This document shows, piece after piece, positions 1 through 8,664 of a stretch of 11,735 nucleotides of DNA. The notes under the pieces are model-generated. The model was not told the DNA's origin. It worked only from the letters and a program-made list of their open reading frames with translations, and ran no database searches. The first letter of the stretch is position 1. Each line of letters starts with the position of its first letter. Made by a program: the position numbers and the translations under genes. The stretch is from 2-01-FULL-33-17 sp964401705 (GTDB lineage: Bacteria > Patescibacteriota > Minisyncoccia > Phycocordibacterales > UBA9973): assembly GCA_964401705.1 (NCBI GenBank), contig CAYNZJ010000018.1:1-11735 (forward strand). The letters are read 5' to 3'.

Positions 1-1200
<1,200 letters not shown>

Positions 1201-1311
1201 ATCTTATCAGGAACCATATAAACCATTTTTGGTTTGATATTCCGGATAATTTGAAAGTTATTACCTTAACGCTAATTTGCATTTTATTGATTATGTAGTT
1301 TGTTTGAGATT

Positions 1312-1428
1312 TCTGTTCTCCTGATTTGACGCAGTGGAACCACCTCTTCCCATTCCGAACAGAGAAGTGAAACATTGTAGTGCCGATGATACTATTTTGA
1401 TGGGAAAGTAGGTAGTCGGGAGAACAGA
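1312..1428 (+). rRNA. rrf: 5S ribosomal RNA
   Basis: Recognised by the core CCATTCCGAACAGAGAAGTG (loop B and helix III region) and GTAGTGCCGATGAT, and by a terminal helix in which TCTGTTCTCC (1312-1321) pairs perfectly with GGAGAACAGA (1419-1428). The length of about 117 nt is normal for bacteria. The terminal helix continues outward through 1307-1311 with 1429-1433 (one G-T pair), probably a processing stem in the precursor. It lies about 110 bp after 23S on the same strand, in the usual 23S-5S order, with no tRNA in the spacer. A small hairpin, AAACCA/TGGTTT at 1220-1235, sits in the spacer. Confidence 0.95.
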
Positions 1429-1453
1429 GATCTGAAACCAAATTCTAAAAAAT

Positions 1454-1478
1454 CACCTTATAAATAAGGTGTTTTTTT
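1454..1478 (+). terminator. rho-independent terminator of the rRNA operon
   Basis: CACCTTA (1454-1460) pairs with TAAGGTG (1465-1471) around a 4-base loop and is followed by seven T (1472-1478), with an A run just before the stem. It lies 26 bp after the 5S terminal helix, so it closes the rRNA transcription unit. Confidence 0.9.
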
Positions 1479-1525
1479 ATTTTAAATAATTCTGAATTAT
1501 TCTGAAAGCAATTTTATTTGCTTTA

Positions 1526-1534
1526 TGGTAAAAT
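1526..1534 (+). promoter_or_regulatory. extended -10 promoter of the rodA cluster, near-leaderless
   Basis: TGGTAAAAT matches the extended -10 consensus TGnTATAAT at all but one position. The -10 hexamer ends at 1534, so transcription should start near 1541, only about 2 nt before the ATG at 1543. No good -35 box is present at the right distance. That region is instead occupied by a 7-bp hairpin, AAAGCAA/TTGCTTT (1505-1524). The start site is inferred from spacing only. Confidence 0.65.
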
Positions 1535-1542
1535 AGTTTTAT

Positions 1543-2319
1543 ATGTCATGGCGGAGTCGTAGACAAGGAGCGTATTTGGGGGTTTTCGGACTCTTGGTAT
1601 TTTTAGTTGTTTCTATTATTGTTTATCCAATAGTTTTTAAAACTCCAACTTGTAGTGATAAAAAACAAAATGGTTTTGAAACTGGTGTTGATTGTGGTGG
1701 GCAATGTCAACTATATTGCCCTAAAACAATTCCACTACCTCAAGTTGTTTGGGCTAGTTTCTTTTATGTAAATGAAGATGTTTATAATGTTGTAGCAATG
1801 CTTAATTCTACTGCTCCGTCAGCTGGCGCGCGTAATGCTAGTTATACTTTTGTACTTTATGATGAATTAGGTAAACCAATCACGGAAGTCAAAGGTAGTA
1901 CTTTTATCCCACCAGCTAGTTCTTTTGCTGTGTTTGAACCACAAATTAGAACTAACCAACGTACACCTGCGCGAGTTCGGTTTAGTTGGGATGATGAAGA
2001 AATTTATTTTGAAAAAACAAAATTTAATAGTAATTCATTACCAATTGATGTTTCTTTATGGAAAAGAGATACGGTTTTGAGTACAGAAAGATTAACTGTA
2101 AACGTTAATAACAATTCACTTTATCCAATTCAAGATTCGGAATATATTGTCATTGTTTACGATGAAAAAGATGAACCAATAGCTAGTAGTAAAACCGTTG
2201 CATCGTTACCTGCCAGAGGCGATGTTGATTTATTTTTTTCATGGCCATATCCATTTAAAGCCGAGCCAAAACGCTATGAACTAATAAAACGAATCAATCC
2301 TTTTACGTATGTCAAATAG
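1543..2319 (+). CDS. membrane-anchored Cys-motif protein with two tandem extracellular domains
   Basis: The protein has 258 aa and unknown function. A short basic N-terminus (SWRSRR) precedes one transmembrane segment at about residues 12-33, which should leave the rest outside the cell. Next comes a Cys-rich motif, C37-x13-C51-x3-C55-x3-C59, containing QNGFETGVDCGG. This resembles the C-D-x-x-Q-N-G-x-E-x-x-x-D-C-G-G-x-C motif of secreted bacterial proteins, which may form disulphides or bind metal. The remainder is beta-rich and shows an internal duplication at an offset of exactly 100 residues: YTFVLYDELGKPI (101-113) against YIVIVYDEKDEPI (201-213), each followed by a similar hydrophobic strand. 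Two beta-sandwich domains are likely. The ATG at 1543 is the first after the promoter, and there is no Shine-Dalgarno site. The end overlaps rodA by 11 bp, so the two are probably co-translated. A cell-surface role is inferred. Confidence 0.85.
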   Translation: MSWRSRRQGAYLGVFGLLVFLVVSIIVYPIVFKTPTCSDKKQNGFETGVDCGGQCQLYCPKTIPLPQVVWASFFYVNEDVYNVVAMLNSTAPSAGARNASYTFVLYDELGKPITEVKGSTFIPPASSFAVFEPQIRTNQRTPARVRFSWDDEEIYFEKTKFNSNSLPIDVSLWKRDTVLSTERLTVNVNNNSLYPIQDSEYIVIVYDEKDEPIASSKTVASLPARGDVDLFFSWPYPFKAEPKRYELIKRINPFTYVK

Positions 2320-3463
2320 TTTTAGTTTTAAATCTTTTTTTAGCAATATTGATTGGGTTTTAGTATTAGCATTATTACCAATACTTGCATCTGGGCTGGG
2401 GGCTCTTTGGCCACTTACAGGTTATAATGTATTTTTTCATAAACAATTAATTTCAATTTTAATTGGGTTTGTTGTTTTTTTTATCGCCAGTAATATTGAC
2501 CCACGGTTTTTCCGTAAATCAAGTGTAATACTTAGCATTTATGGGATAACTGTATTTTTATTATTATTGCTTTTTGTTTTTGGTCATTTAACTCACGGAG
2601 CTCAGTCATGGTTCAAATTTGGGATTTTTGGTTTTCAGCCAGTTGATTTAATGAAAGTTATTTTGGTTTTAATTTTAGCTAAATATTTTTCTCGTCGGCA
2701 TGTTGAAATAGCGCATATCCGCCATATTATTGTATCTGGGTTATATATGGCAATTCCTTTTTTGCTTGTTTTTCTCCAACCTGATTTTGGCTCAGCAATG
2801 ATACTTATTTTTATTTGGTTTGGGATGGTTTTAGCTTCAGGGCTTTCTAGGAAACATCTTTTTATTTTAACCTCTATTGGTATTTTACTTTGCGTATTTT
2901 TATATAGTTTTGTTTTTGCAACTTACCAGAAAGAAAGAATTAATAATTTCTTTAACCCACTTTCTGATATTCATGGATCGGGTTATAACGTTCTTCAGTC
3001 AACGATTGCTGTTGGTTCTGGGCAGACTATTGGTAAAGGTCTTGGTTTTGGTACTCAATCAAGACTTAAATTTTTACCAGAATATCAAACCGATTTTATT
3101 TTTGCAGCATTTGCTGAAGAATGGGGGTTTGTAGGTGTTATAATTCTATTAATATTATATGCTATTGTAATTGTAAGAATACTTATGACTGCTCTTTATG
3201 GGTCTAGTAATTTTGAGATTCTTTTTGGGGTTGGAATTGCAATAATGTTTTTAAGTCATATTTTAATTAATGTTGGGATGAATATGGGGATAATGCCAGT
3301 AACGGGGATAACCCTGCCATTTATGAGCTACGGGGGGTCGCATCTTTTAGCTTCATTTTTAGGTTTAGGGATACTCCAAGCCATGCGTAAATATAGTCGT
3401 AAATTCCATCGGGATGATATTAAAAATGAATTTTTAGGTGTAGAAAAAGAATATGGTTTTTAA
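2309..3463 (+). CDS. rodA: SEDS-family peptidoglycan glycosyltransferase RodA
   Basis: This is a 384-aa polytopic membrane protein with about ten transmembrane segments. SEDS proteins polymerise lipid II into glycan strands together with a class B penicillin-binding protein; RodA serves cell elongation. Family signatures occur in order: FGFQPVDLMK (107-116), LQPDFGSA (156-163), GSGQTIGKGLGFG (236-248), FLPEYQTDFIFA (255-266) and MPVTGITLPFMSYGGS (329-344). D262 in TDFIF matches the catalytic Asp of RodA. The MPVTG form of the last motif favours RodA over FtsW, whose usual form has a PTKG-like sequence. The start overlaps the previous gene by 11 bp and the end overlaps folD by 11 bp. No class B PBP or mreB gene is in the window. 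FtsW/SpoVE function cannot be fully excluded. Confidence 0.92.
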   Translation: MSNSFSFKSFFSNIDWVLVLALLPILASGLGALWPLTGYNVFFHKQLISILIGFVVFFIASNIDPRFFRKSSVILSIYGITVFLLLLLFVFGHLTHGAQSWFKFGIFGFQPVDLMKVILVLILAKYFSRRHVEIAHIRHIIVSGLYMAIPFLLVFLQPDFGSAMILIFIWFGMVLASGLSRKHLFILTSIGILLCVFLYSFVFATYQKERINNFFNPLSDIHGSGYNVLQSTIAVGSGQTIGKGLGFGTQSRLKFLPEYQTDFIFAAFAEEWGFVGVIILLILYAIVIVRILMTALYGSSNFEILFGVGIAIMFLSHILINVGMNMGIMPVTGITLPFMSYGGSHLLASFLGLGILQAMRKYSRKFHRDDIKNEFLGVEKEYGF

Positions 3464-4340
3464 TGGTAAAATTTTTAGTGAAGAGTTAATTAATGATTTT
3501 AAAAAAAGAATCAGTCTTTTGGATTTTATTCCAGAATTCTCTGACATTTTAGTAGGCAATGATGGACCATCTGTTCGTTATGTAAATATGAAAAAAAATA
3601 TTGCCGAAGGATTAGGAATAAAATTTGTTTCAGCTAATCTATCTTCTAACGTATCAACTGAAATGGTAATCAATAAAATAAATGAACTTAAAAATATAAA
3701 AAATATGTGTGGAATAATTGTACAATTACCATTACCTAATCATATAAATACAGAAGAAGTATTAAATGCTATCCCAAACCAATTAGATGTTGATGGGTTG
3801 TCTGTAAATTACAATGATAATTTTTATAAAACAAATGATTTCAGTAATTTATTAATAATGCCCACTGTTAATGCTATTAATAAGATTTTAAATGAAGCAA
3901 TAAAAAAAAATCACATTTATTTTAGTACAACAAAAAACTTTGCAATTGTTGGCCAAGGTAAATTAGTAGGTAAACCAATTACACATTTATTAAAATCCCA
4001 ATCCGAATTAATTGATTTGGGCTGGGAAATAAAAACAATTGATATTCATACTCCAGATTTTATTCGGGAACAAATTTTAAAAGAAGCCGATGTTATAATT
4101 TCGGCTGTAGGTAGTCCTAAAATAATTACAGGCGATCAAGTTAGAGACGGGGTGGTTATAATTGATGCTGGGACTTTAGAGGTGGAAAATACTTTGGTGG
4201 GGGATACAGACTTTGAAAGTGTAAAAGATAAAGCTAGCTTTATAACTCCAACCCCGGGTGGAGTTGGACCAGTAACTGTGGCATGTTTAATGGAAAATAT
4301 TGTAATTAATGCCGAACTTAAGAATAAAAATTATGAGTAA
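3453..4340 (+). CDS. folD: bifunctional methylenetetrahydrofolate dehydrogenase/cyclohydrolase FolD (divergent)
   Basis: The protein has 295 aa, a normal length. It is expected to interconvert 5,10-methylene-THF, methenyl-THF and 10-formyl-THF with NADP in the cytoplasm, supplying one-carbon units for purines and formyl-Met. Catalytic-domain features are kept: Y43 and K47 in YVNMKK, Q91 in GIIVQLPLP, and DVDG (112-115). The C-terminal signature TPTPGGVGPVTVA (265-277) is intact. The nucleotide-binding loop, usually G-R/A-S-N-I-V-G-x-P, reads GQGKLVGKP (167-175), so the residues that normally shape the NADP site differ. The THCHSRT-like strand is also replaced (TIDIHTPDF), and there are extra residues around 183-192. 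Weak dehydrogenase activity or an altered cofactor is possible. The start codon overlaps rodA by 11 bp. Its place inside a cell-wall cluster looks like operon packing rather than a pathway link. Confidence 0.92.
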   Translation: MVFNGKIFSEELINDFKKRISLLDFIPEFSDILVGNDGPSVRYVNMKKNIAEGLGIKFVSANLSSNVSTEMVINKINELKNIKNMCGIIVQLPLPNHINTEEVLNAIPNQLDVDGLSVNYNDNFYKTNDFSNLLIMPTVNAINKILNEAIKKNHIYFSTTKNFAIVGQGKLVGKPITHLLKSQSELIDLGWEIKTIDIHTPDFIREQILKEADVIISAVGSPKIITGDQVRDGVVIIDAGTLEVENTLVGDTDFESVKDKASFITPTPGGVGPVTVACLMENIVINAELKNKNYE

Positions 4341-4896
4341 TTTATTTATTTTTTTACATAGTTTTGCAGGTAAATGGGTTTTGTTCGATGCGCTTGTTAT
4401 TGTGGCTGCGCGATATTTTCAATATATTGTTATTGGATATGCATTTATTCTTATGCACCGTACATTTGTTAATCGTCAAGTTGGGATTAATGCTGATTTG
4501 TATATTAAAAAAGTTACAGCGCAGTTTGTTACCATTGGAACTAGTATTGGGTTAGCTTTTATTCTTACTGTAATTATAAAAATTACATTAGCAATTCCAA
4601 GACCATTTTTAAATGGGGTGGATACTTTATTTATTTATGGGGGTTATAATTCTTTTCCGTCAGGACATGCAACAATTTTTGCTGCATTATGTGTTTCAAT
4701 GTTTCTATTTCATAAAGTAAGAGGTTGGTGGTTCTTTGCTTCGGCGATTATTATTGGCGTAGCTCGGATTATTGCGGGGGTGCATTATCCAATAGATATT
4801 TTGGGTGGTTATATTATTGGGGCAGTTAGTGCGTATTTCGTATGTATTTATTTAAGGCCTTTCTTTATTAAAAGATTTCATTTATTTGATTATTAA
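4333..4896 (+). CDS. PAP2-family membrane lipid phosphatase (PgpB-like)
   Basis: This is a 187-aa integral membrane protein with about five or six transmembrane segments. All three phosphatase signatures are present: K83-x6-R90-P91 (KITLAIPRP), P109-S110-G111-H112 (PSGH), and R145-x5-H151-x3-D155. In the last, the usual Ser before Arg is Ala. The family hydrolyses lipid phosphates such as phosphatidylglycerol phosphate, phosphatidic acid or undecaprenyl diphosphate through a phospho-His intermediate. Standing between rodA and uppP, it may help recycle the undecaprenyl carrier, but the substrate cannot be read from sequence. I chose ATG 4333, which overlaps folD by 8 bp. The in-frame ATG at 4309 would add MPNLRIKI and increase the overlap to 32 bp; the shorter form fits the family and the overlap pattern of the neighbours. 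Confidence 0.88.
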   Translation: MSNLFIFLHSFAGKWVLFDALVIVAARYFQYIVIGYAFILMHRTFVNRQVGINADLYIKKVTAQFVTIGTSIGLAFILTVIIKITLAIPRPFLNGVDTLFIYGGYNSFPSGHATIFAALCVSMFLFHKVRGWWFFASAIIIGVARIIAGVHYPIDILGGYIIGAVSAYFVCIYLRPFFIKRFHLFDY

Positions 4897-4897
4897 C

Positions 4898-5662
4898 ATG
4901 TCGTTTTTAAATATATTAATTTTAAGTATTGTTGAAGGGATTACAGAATTTTTACCTATTTCTTCGACTGCTCATATGTCGATAATCTCTAGAATAATGA
5001 ATATTCCCCAGACTGAAAGTCTGTCAGCTTTTATTATCTCAATTCAAGTTGGAGCATTAATTGCTGGAGCTATTTTTATAATACGAAGTATTAAAATAAC
5101 TAAACATATTTTTATTTGTGCAATTATTGCACTTGTACCAACGGGGGTTATTGGATTTTTGTTTTATTCTTTTATAAAGAATTTTTTCCTAGGGAATATG
5201 TTAATTATGGCATTAGCAATACTTATCGGAGGTGTAATTATTTTATTGATTGATAAAAAAGAAGAATTTTCTTCTACAGAAAATGAACTTAGTTATAAAA
5301 ATGCTTTTATTCTTGGGTTAGTGCAAACATTAGCTTTTATCCCAGGGGTATCTAGATCCGGGGCACTAATAATAGGTGGTAAGTTATTAAAATATAATAG
5401 ACCTTCAATTGTTATTTTTACTTTTCTTTTAGGATTACCAACATTAGGGGCTGCAACTATTTATTATTTATACAAAACCCAAGATATTTTAACAGCTTCT
5501 TTGGGTTATGAAATAATTCTGGGGGCTATTATTTCCGGAATCGTAGCATACATTTTTGCTAAATGGTTTTTAAAATATGTTACAAATCATAGTTTTAAAA
5601 TCTTCGGCTGGTATCGAATTGTTTTAGGTATTGGTTTGTTAATTTTTATATTTATAAAATAA
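4898..5662 (+). CDS. uppP: undecaprenyl-diphosphate phosphatase UppP (BacA)
   Basis: This is a 254-aa polytopic membrane protein of typical family length. It removes a phosphate from undecaprenyl diphosphate, regenerating the lipid carrier for peptidoglycan precursors, and its overproduction gives bacitracin resistance in other bacteria. The N-terminal signature is EGITEFLPISSTAH (13-26), which includes the catalytic Glu, Ser and His positions. The second signature, PGVSRSG (149-155), carries the conserved Arg. ATG 4898 starts 1 nt after the PAP2 stop. An in-frame TTG at 4886 would also be possible, but the family N-terminus (MSFLNILILSIVEG) begins at this ATG. It is the last gene of the + cluster. 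Its stop codon sits in the T-tract of the terminator serving the convergent gene, and no separate + strand terminator is seen. Confidence 0.94.
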   Translation: MSFLNILILSIVEGITEFLPISSTAHMSIISRIMNIPQTESLSAFIISIQVGALIAGAIFIIRSIKITKHIFICAIIALVPTGVIGFLFYSFIKNFFLGNMLIMALAILIGGVIILLIDKKEEFSSTENELSYKNAFILGLVQTLAFIPGVSRSGALIIGGKLLKYNRPSIVIFTFLLGLPTLGAATIYYLYKTQDILTASLGYEIILGAIISGIVAYIFAKWFLKYVTNHSFKIFGWYRIVLGIGLLIFIFIK

Positions 5663-5698
5663 AAAAAAGAGGAGAATTGTCTTTTGACTATCTCCTCT
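5661..5698 (-). terminator. rho-independent terminator of the convergent minus-strand gene
   Basis: AGAGGAGA (5668-5675) pairs perfectly with TCTCCTCT (5691-5698) around a 15-nt loop that has a GTC/GAC inner stem. On the minus strand the hairpin is followed by eight T (+ strand A run 5661-5668). On the + strand the stem is followed by ACGCC, so it should not be an efficient intrinsic terminator for uppP. The T-tract overlaps the uppP stop codon. Confidence 0.8.
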
Positions 5699-5716
5699 AC
5701 GCCATTGCCAATGTAG

Positions 5717-6193
5717 CTATTTAATTTTTCGGGTGAAGGGAATAAACATCCCCACATAAAGCCCCGGTGCCCACTTTTTTGTTCCGGACCCAACTTCAAC
5801 AAATCCAGTAGCCCTTCCATTTGCAAGTGGTGTACCAATTCCAATCCCAAGGTAATTTTTATCTGCAATAGTTGTTTTGCAACCAACTATATACATTAAT
5901 AAATCAGGATTAAAATTGTAACCTATTGCAGTCCCAATCTGATTAAAGGTCATGCTGTAAAAAGTAGTATTGAACCACTTTCCTTTAATTGTGGTTATTC
6001 CACCAAACACGTTTGTGTATGTGGTAAATTTCCCCGGGGTCTCAAGACTCATAGAACCTTGGGGAACCAGAGTAAAACCCGCTTCGATTATCCAAGGGTC
6101 TTTTTTGATAGTGTCTTTTTGGGGTATTTGTGACATCGCTTTTTGACTGAAAAAGCATAAAAGGACTGTTAAAATTGCAATAAATTTTTTCAT
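5717..6193 (-). CDS. small secreted beta-rich protein of unknown function
   Basis: The protein has 158 aa. It begins with a clear Sec signal peptide: MKK, hydrophobic FIAILTVLLCFF, then SQKAMS, with cleavage expected after residue 21 (A-M-S before Q22). The mature part is rich in Gly, Thr and aromatics, with short alternating strands such as LGIGIGTP and GLYVGMFIPF, suggesting a beta-barrel or beta-sandwich. I do not recognise a family. The signal peptide and the mature start (SQIPQKDTIKKD) resemble Bacteroidota secreted proteins. By eye its base composition is higher in GC than that of its neighbours. It is monocistronic, convergent to uppP and divergent from secD, with its own strong promoter and terminator. 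Together these suggest horizontal acquisition, which is an inference. ATG 6193 is chosen because it starts the signal peptide just after the promoter. Confidence 0.82.
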   Translation of the reverse strand: MKKFIAILTVLLCFFSQKAMSQIPQKDTIKKDPWIIEAGFTLVPQGSMSLETPGKFTTYTNVFGGITTIKGKWFNTTFYSMTFNQIGTAIGYNFNPDLLMYIVGCKTTIADKNYLGIGIGTPLANGRATGFVEVGSGTKKWAPGLYVGMFIPFTRKIK

Positions 6194-6215
6194 TTGTTTT
6201 TAGATAATTTTTTAT

Positions 6216-6244
6216 ATTATAGCATAGTTTTATATAAAAATCAA
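6216..6244 (-). promoter_or_regulatory. promoter of the secreted-protein gene (-35 and extended -10)
   Basis: Reading on the minus strand, TTGATT (6244-6239) is followed after 17 bp by a perfect TATAAT (6221-6216), preceded by TG at the extended position (TGCTATAAT). The expected start site is near 6209, giving a leader of about 16 nt before the ATG at 6193, with no Shine-Dalgarno site. This is the best-matching promoter in the window. Confidence 0.8.
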
Positions 6245-6346
6245 TAGTCTAAAAATACCGTAATTTAAGTGGATTTTAGGGGGGAATTGTGGTAAGCTAT
6301 AAAAGTTATTAAATAATAGATTTAGGGAGAAAAGTCTTATATAGAT

Positions 6347-7729
6347 ATGTTGAAACGAAGAATCGCAGTGCTTTTAATTTTAATTTGTGTCTTTTTTGTT
6401 GGTTTTTTTATTTATAAAAGTGAACCAAAAATTTCTAGACAAACTCATACTGGTTTTTTAAATAAACCTTTTAAACTTGGTTTGGATCTTTCTGGTGGAA
6501 CACAGCTTGTATACAGGGCAGATGTTTCTAAAATTGAACCTCAAGATGTTGGATCTCAAATGGGCTCTCTTCGAGAAGTTATTGAAAATCGTATAGTTGA
6601 TAGTAAACAATTTAAAGGTGTGTCTGAAGCCGTTGTTCGTACTCAACCAGCTAGTTTTGGTAATGGTAACGAAGAACGTTTAACAGTAGAGCTTCCAGGG
6701 ATTACTGACATTGCCGAAGCTGTAAATGTTATTGGTCAAACCACAACTCTTGAATTTAAAGTTGAAAGACCAAAAGATCAACCAATCCCAGTTACAATTG
6801 GGGCAGATGGACAAGTTGATTTAGGTAGTATTGATGTTTATGTATCATCAGGTCTTGATGGTTCATATTTAAAACGTGCTGACGCTACATTTGACCAAAC
6901 CACTGGTCGTCCAACAGTATCTATTACTTGGAATGATGAAGGTTCAAAACTTTTTGCAAAAATCACTCGAGAAAACATTGGTAAAACAATCGCTATTTAT
7001 CTTGATGGTCAATTAATCCAAGCTCCAACTGTTAATGAAGAAATCACCGGAGGCCAAGCCGTAATTAGTGGTGGATTTACAGCAAAAGAAGCAAAAGAAT
7101 TAAAAGATAAGCTTAATTTTGGAAGACTTCCTGTACCAATTGAATTAGTTTCAACTTCAAATATTGGAGCAACTCTTGGATCTGCGGCTACAACTGCAGG
7201 TGTTACAGCAGGGATAATTGGATTTTTAGCAGTAGCTATTTGTATGATACTTTGGTACCGACTACCAGGGGTAATTGCCGTATTAAATTTAGCTATTTAT
7301 GTAGCTATAATGCTTGCGATATTTAAATTATGGCCAGTAACACTTACTGCAGCAGGTATTGCAGGATTCATAATTTCTATTGGTATTGCAGTGGATGCAA
7401 ATATTCTTGTGTTTGAGCGTATGAAAGAAGAAGTCTCTCGCGGGGGTACAATTCGTGATGGGCTTTCTGCTGGATTTTCTCGGGCTTGGAATTCAGTTCG
7501 GGATTCAAACTTTTCAAGTCTTATCACTGCATTTATTTTATATGCTACCGGAACTGCACTTATTAAAAGTTTTGCTTTTACCTTTTTCCTTGGAACGATA
7601 GTATCTTTATTTGTAGCTTATACAATTAGTCGAACATTTTTCCGTTCAATTTCACTTGGTAAAGAAGGTAAGCTAGTCCAGTTTTTATTTGGGTCGGGTT
7701 TTAGAAATGCAGTTATTAAGCAAAAATAG
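6347..7729 (+). CDS. secD: protein translocase subunit SecD
   Basis: The protein has 460 aa. SecD and SecF form a membrane complex that uses the proton motive force to help pull proteins through SecYEG. One transmembrane segment lies at about 5-23. The first extracellular domain starts at KLGLDLSGGTQLVY (43-56), the classic SecD motif. It ends at the conserved P1-head region with LDGQLIQAP (219-227), followed by ISGGFTAKEAKELKDKLNFG (240-259). Five more transmembrane segments follow from about 283, with SIGIAVDANILVFERMKEE (344-362) carrying the conserved Asp350 and Asn352. The length is on the compact side compared with E. coli SecD (615 aa), as in many Gram-positives and small genomes. AGGGAG at 6324-6329 lies about 17 nt before the ATG, too far for a normal Shine-Dalgarno. 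A possible -10, TATAAA (6298-6303), is weak. secF follows after 17 bp. Confidence 0.96.
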   Translation: MLKRRIAVLLILICVFFVGFFIYKSEPKISRQTHTGFLNKPFKLGLDLSGGTQLVYRADVSKIEPQDVGSQMGSLREVIENRIVDSKQFKGVSEAVVRTQPASFGNGNEERLTVELPGITDIAEAVNVIGQTTTLEFKVERPKDQPIPVTIGADGQVDLGSIDVYVSSGLDGSYLKRADATFDQTTGRPTVSITWNDEGSKLFAKITRENIGKTIAIYLDGQLIQAPTVNEEITGGQAVISGGFTAKEAKELKDKLNFGRLPVPIELVSTSNIGATLGSAATTAGVTAGIIGFLAVAICMILWYRLPGVIAVLNLAIYVAIMLAIFKLWPVTLTAAGIAGFIISIGIAVDANILVFERMKEEVSRGGTIRDGLSAGFSRAWNSVRDSNFSSLITAFILYATGTALIKSFAFTFFLGTIVSLFVAYTISRTFFRSISLGKEGKLVQFLFGSGFRNAVIKQK

Positions 7730-7746
7730 TATTTTAAAATTATCTT

Positions 7747-8661
7747 ATGTATATCGTTAAACACAAAAAAGTATTTATTACAATTTCCATTATTCTTACA
7801 ACACTGGCAATTATTTCAATGATAGTCTTTGGTTTTCGCCCTGGGATTGATTTTAAAGGGGGGACAGCAATTGAAGTTTCTTGGAATGATACACCTCGTC
7901 CTGAAGTAGAATCTATAAAAAAATCTTTAGAAAGGATTCCTAATGTTCCAGAAGTTCTAGTCCAACCATTGGGTCAAAATTCTTATGAACTTAAAATGCA
8001 TGAAATATCTCCAGAAGAAAGAGAAATAATTACTGCATTTATTGAAGCTGATAACCCAGGTATGATTGTAAAAAGTTACACTACAATTGGTCCATCTGTT
8101 GGGCAAGAATTAGCTCGTAAATCAATAATGTCAATAATTCTTGTATCATTAGGGATTGTTTTATTTATTGCATTTTCCTTCCGAAAAGTTTCAAATCCTG
8201 TTTCATCTTGGAAATATGGTATTACTGCAATTGTTACATTACTCCATGATGTAGCTATTCCAACTGGAGTCTTTGTAGTACTTTCATATTTTTATAATAT
8301 TGAAATTGACACACTCTTTGTGGTATCACTATTAACAATATTAGGGCTTTCAGTATCGGACACTATTGTTGTGTTTGACCGAATTCGTGAGAATTTACGT
8401 ACCAAAAATAATGGCAATTTTACAGAAATTGTTGGTAAAAGTATTACCGAAGTTTATCAAAGATCTATTGCAACTACCGTAACTGTTGTATTAGTGCTTC
8501 TAGCTTTGGCTATTTGGGGTCCAGATTCAACACGGCTTTTAGCTATTATGCTTACCACTGGAATGTTCTTTGGAACATATTCATCTATCTTCTTGGCATC
8601 ACCATTACTGATTGTATGGCAAGAATATTCTGATAGAAACAAAAAACTTAAAAAAGCATAA
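7747..8661 (+). CDS. secF: protein translocase subunit SecF
   Basis: The protein has 304 aa, a normal length, and partners SecD in the SecDF complex of the Sec export machinery. It has one N-terminal transmembrane segment (about 9-30), then the signature GFRPGIDFKGGTAIEV (29-44) opening the extracytoplasmic domain. Five transmembrane segments follow from about 128. Conserved family motifs are LHDVAIPTGVF (166-176) and LSVSDTIVVFDRIREN (201-216), the latter with the Asp of the proposed proton path. It lies 17 bp after secD with no promoter or terminator between, so the two form one transcription unit. A hairpin terminator stands directly after the stop. No Shine-Dalgarno precedes the ATG; translation may depend on coupling to secD. 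Confidence 0.96.
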   Translation: MYIVKHKKVFITISIILTTLAIISMIVFGFRPGIDFKGGTAIEVSWNDTPRPEVESIKKSLERIPNVPEVLVQPLGQNSYELKMHEISPEEREIITAFIEADNPGMIVKSYTTIGPSVGQELARKSIMSIILVSLGIVLFIAFSFRKVSNPVSSWKYGITAIVTLLHDVAIPTGVFVVLSYFYNIEIDTLFVVSLLTILGLSVSDTIVVFDRIRENLRTKNNGNFTEIVGKSITEVYQRSIATTVTVVLVLLALAIWGPDSTRLLAIMLTTGMFFGTYSSIFLASPLLIVWQEYSDRNKKLKKA

Positions 8662-8664
8662 ATT

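Noticed and set aside
1488..1506. Repeated TCTGAA at 1491 and 1501
   Set aside because: Short and AT-rich; within chance for this composition.
1505..1524. Hairpin AAAGCAA/TTGCTTT as a second terminator or an operator
   Set aside because: No T run follows on the + strand and nothing links it to a regulator. It may be an operator upstream of the -10, but there is no support, so it is only noted under the promoter.
4309..4332. Upstream ATG that would lengthen the PAP2 protein by 8 residues
   Set aside because: The extension is charged, unlike the family start, and raises the overlap with folD to 32 bp; ATG 4333 fits better.
4886..4897. TTG start for uppP
   Set aside because: The conserved UppP N-terminus begins at ATG 4898, 1 nt after the previous stop.
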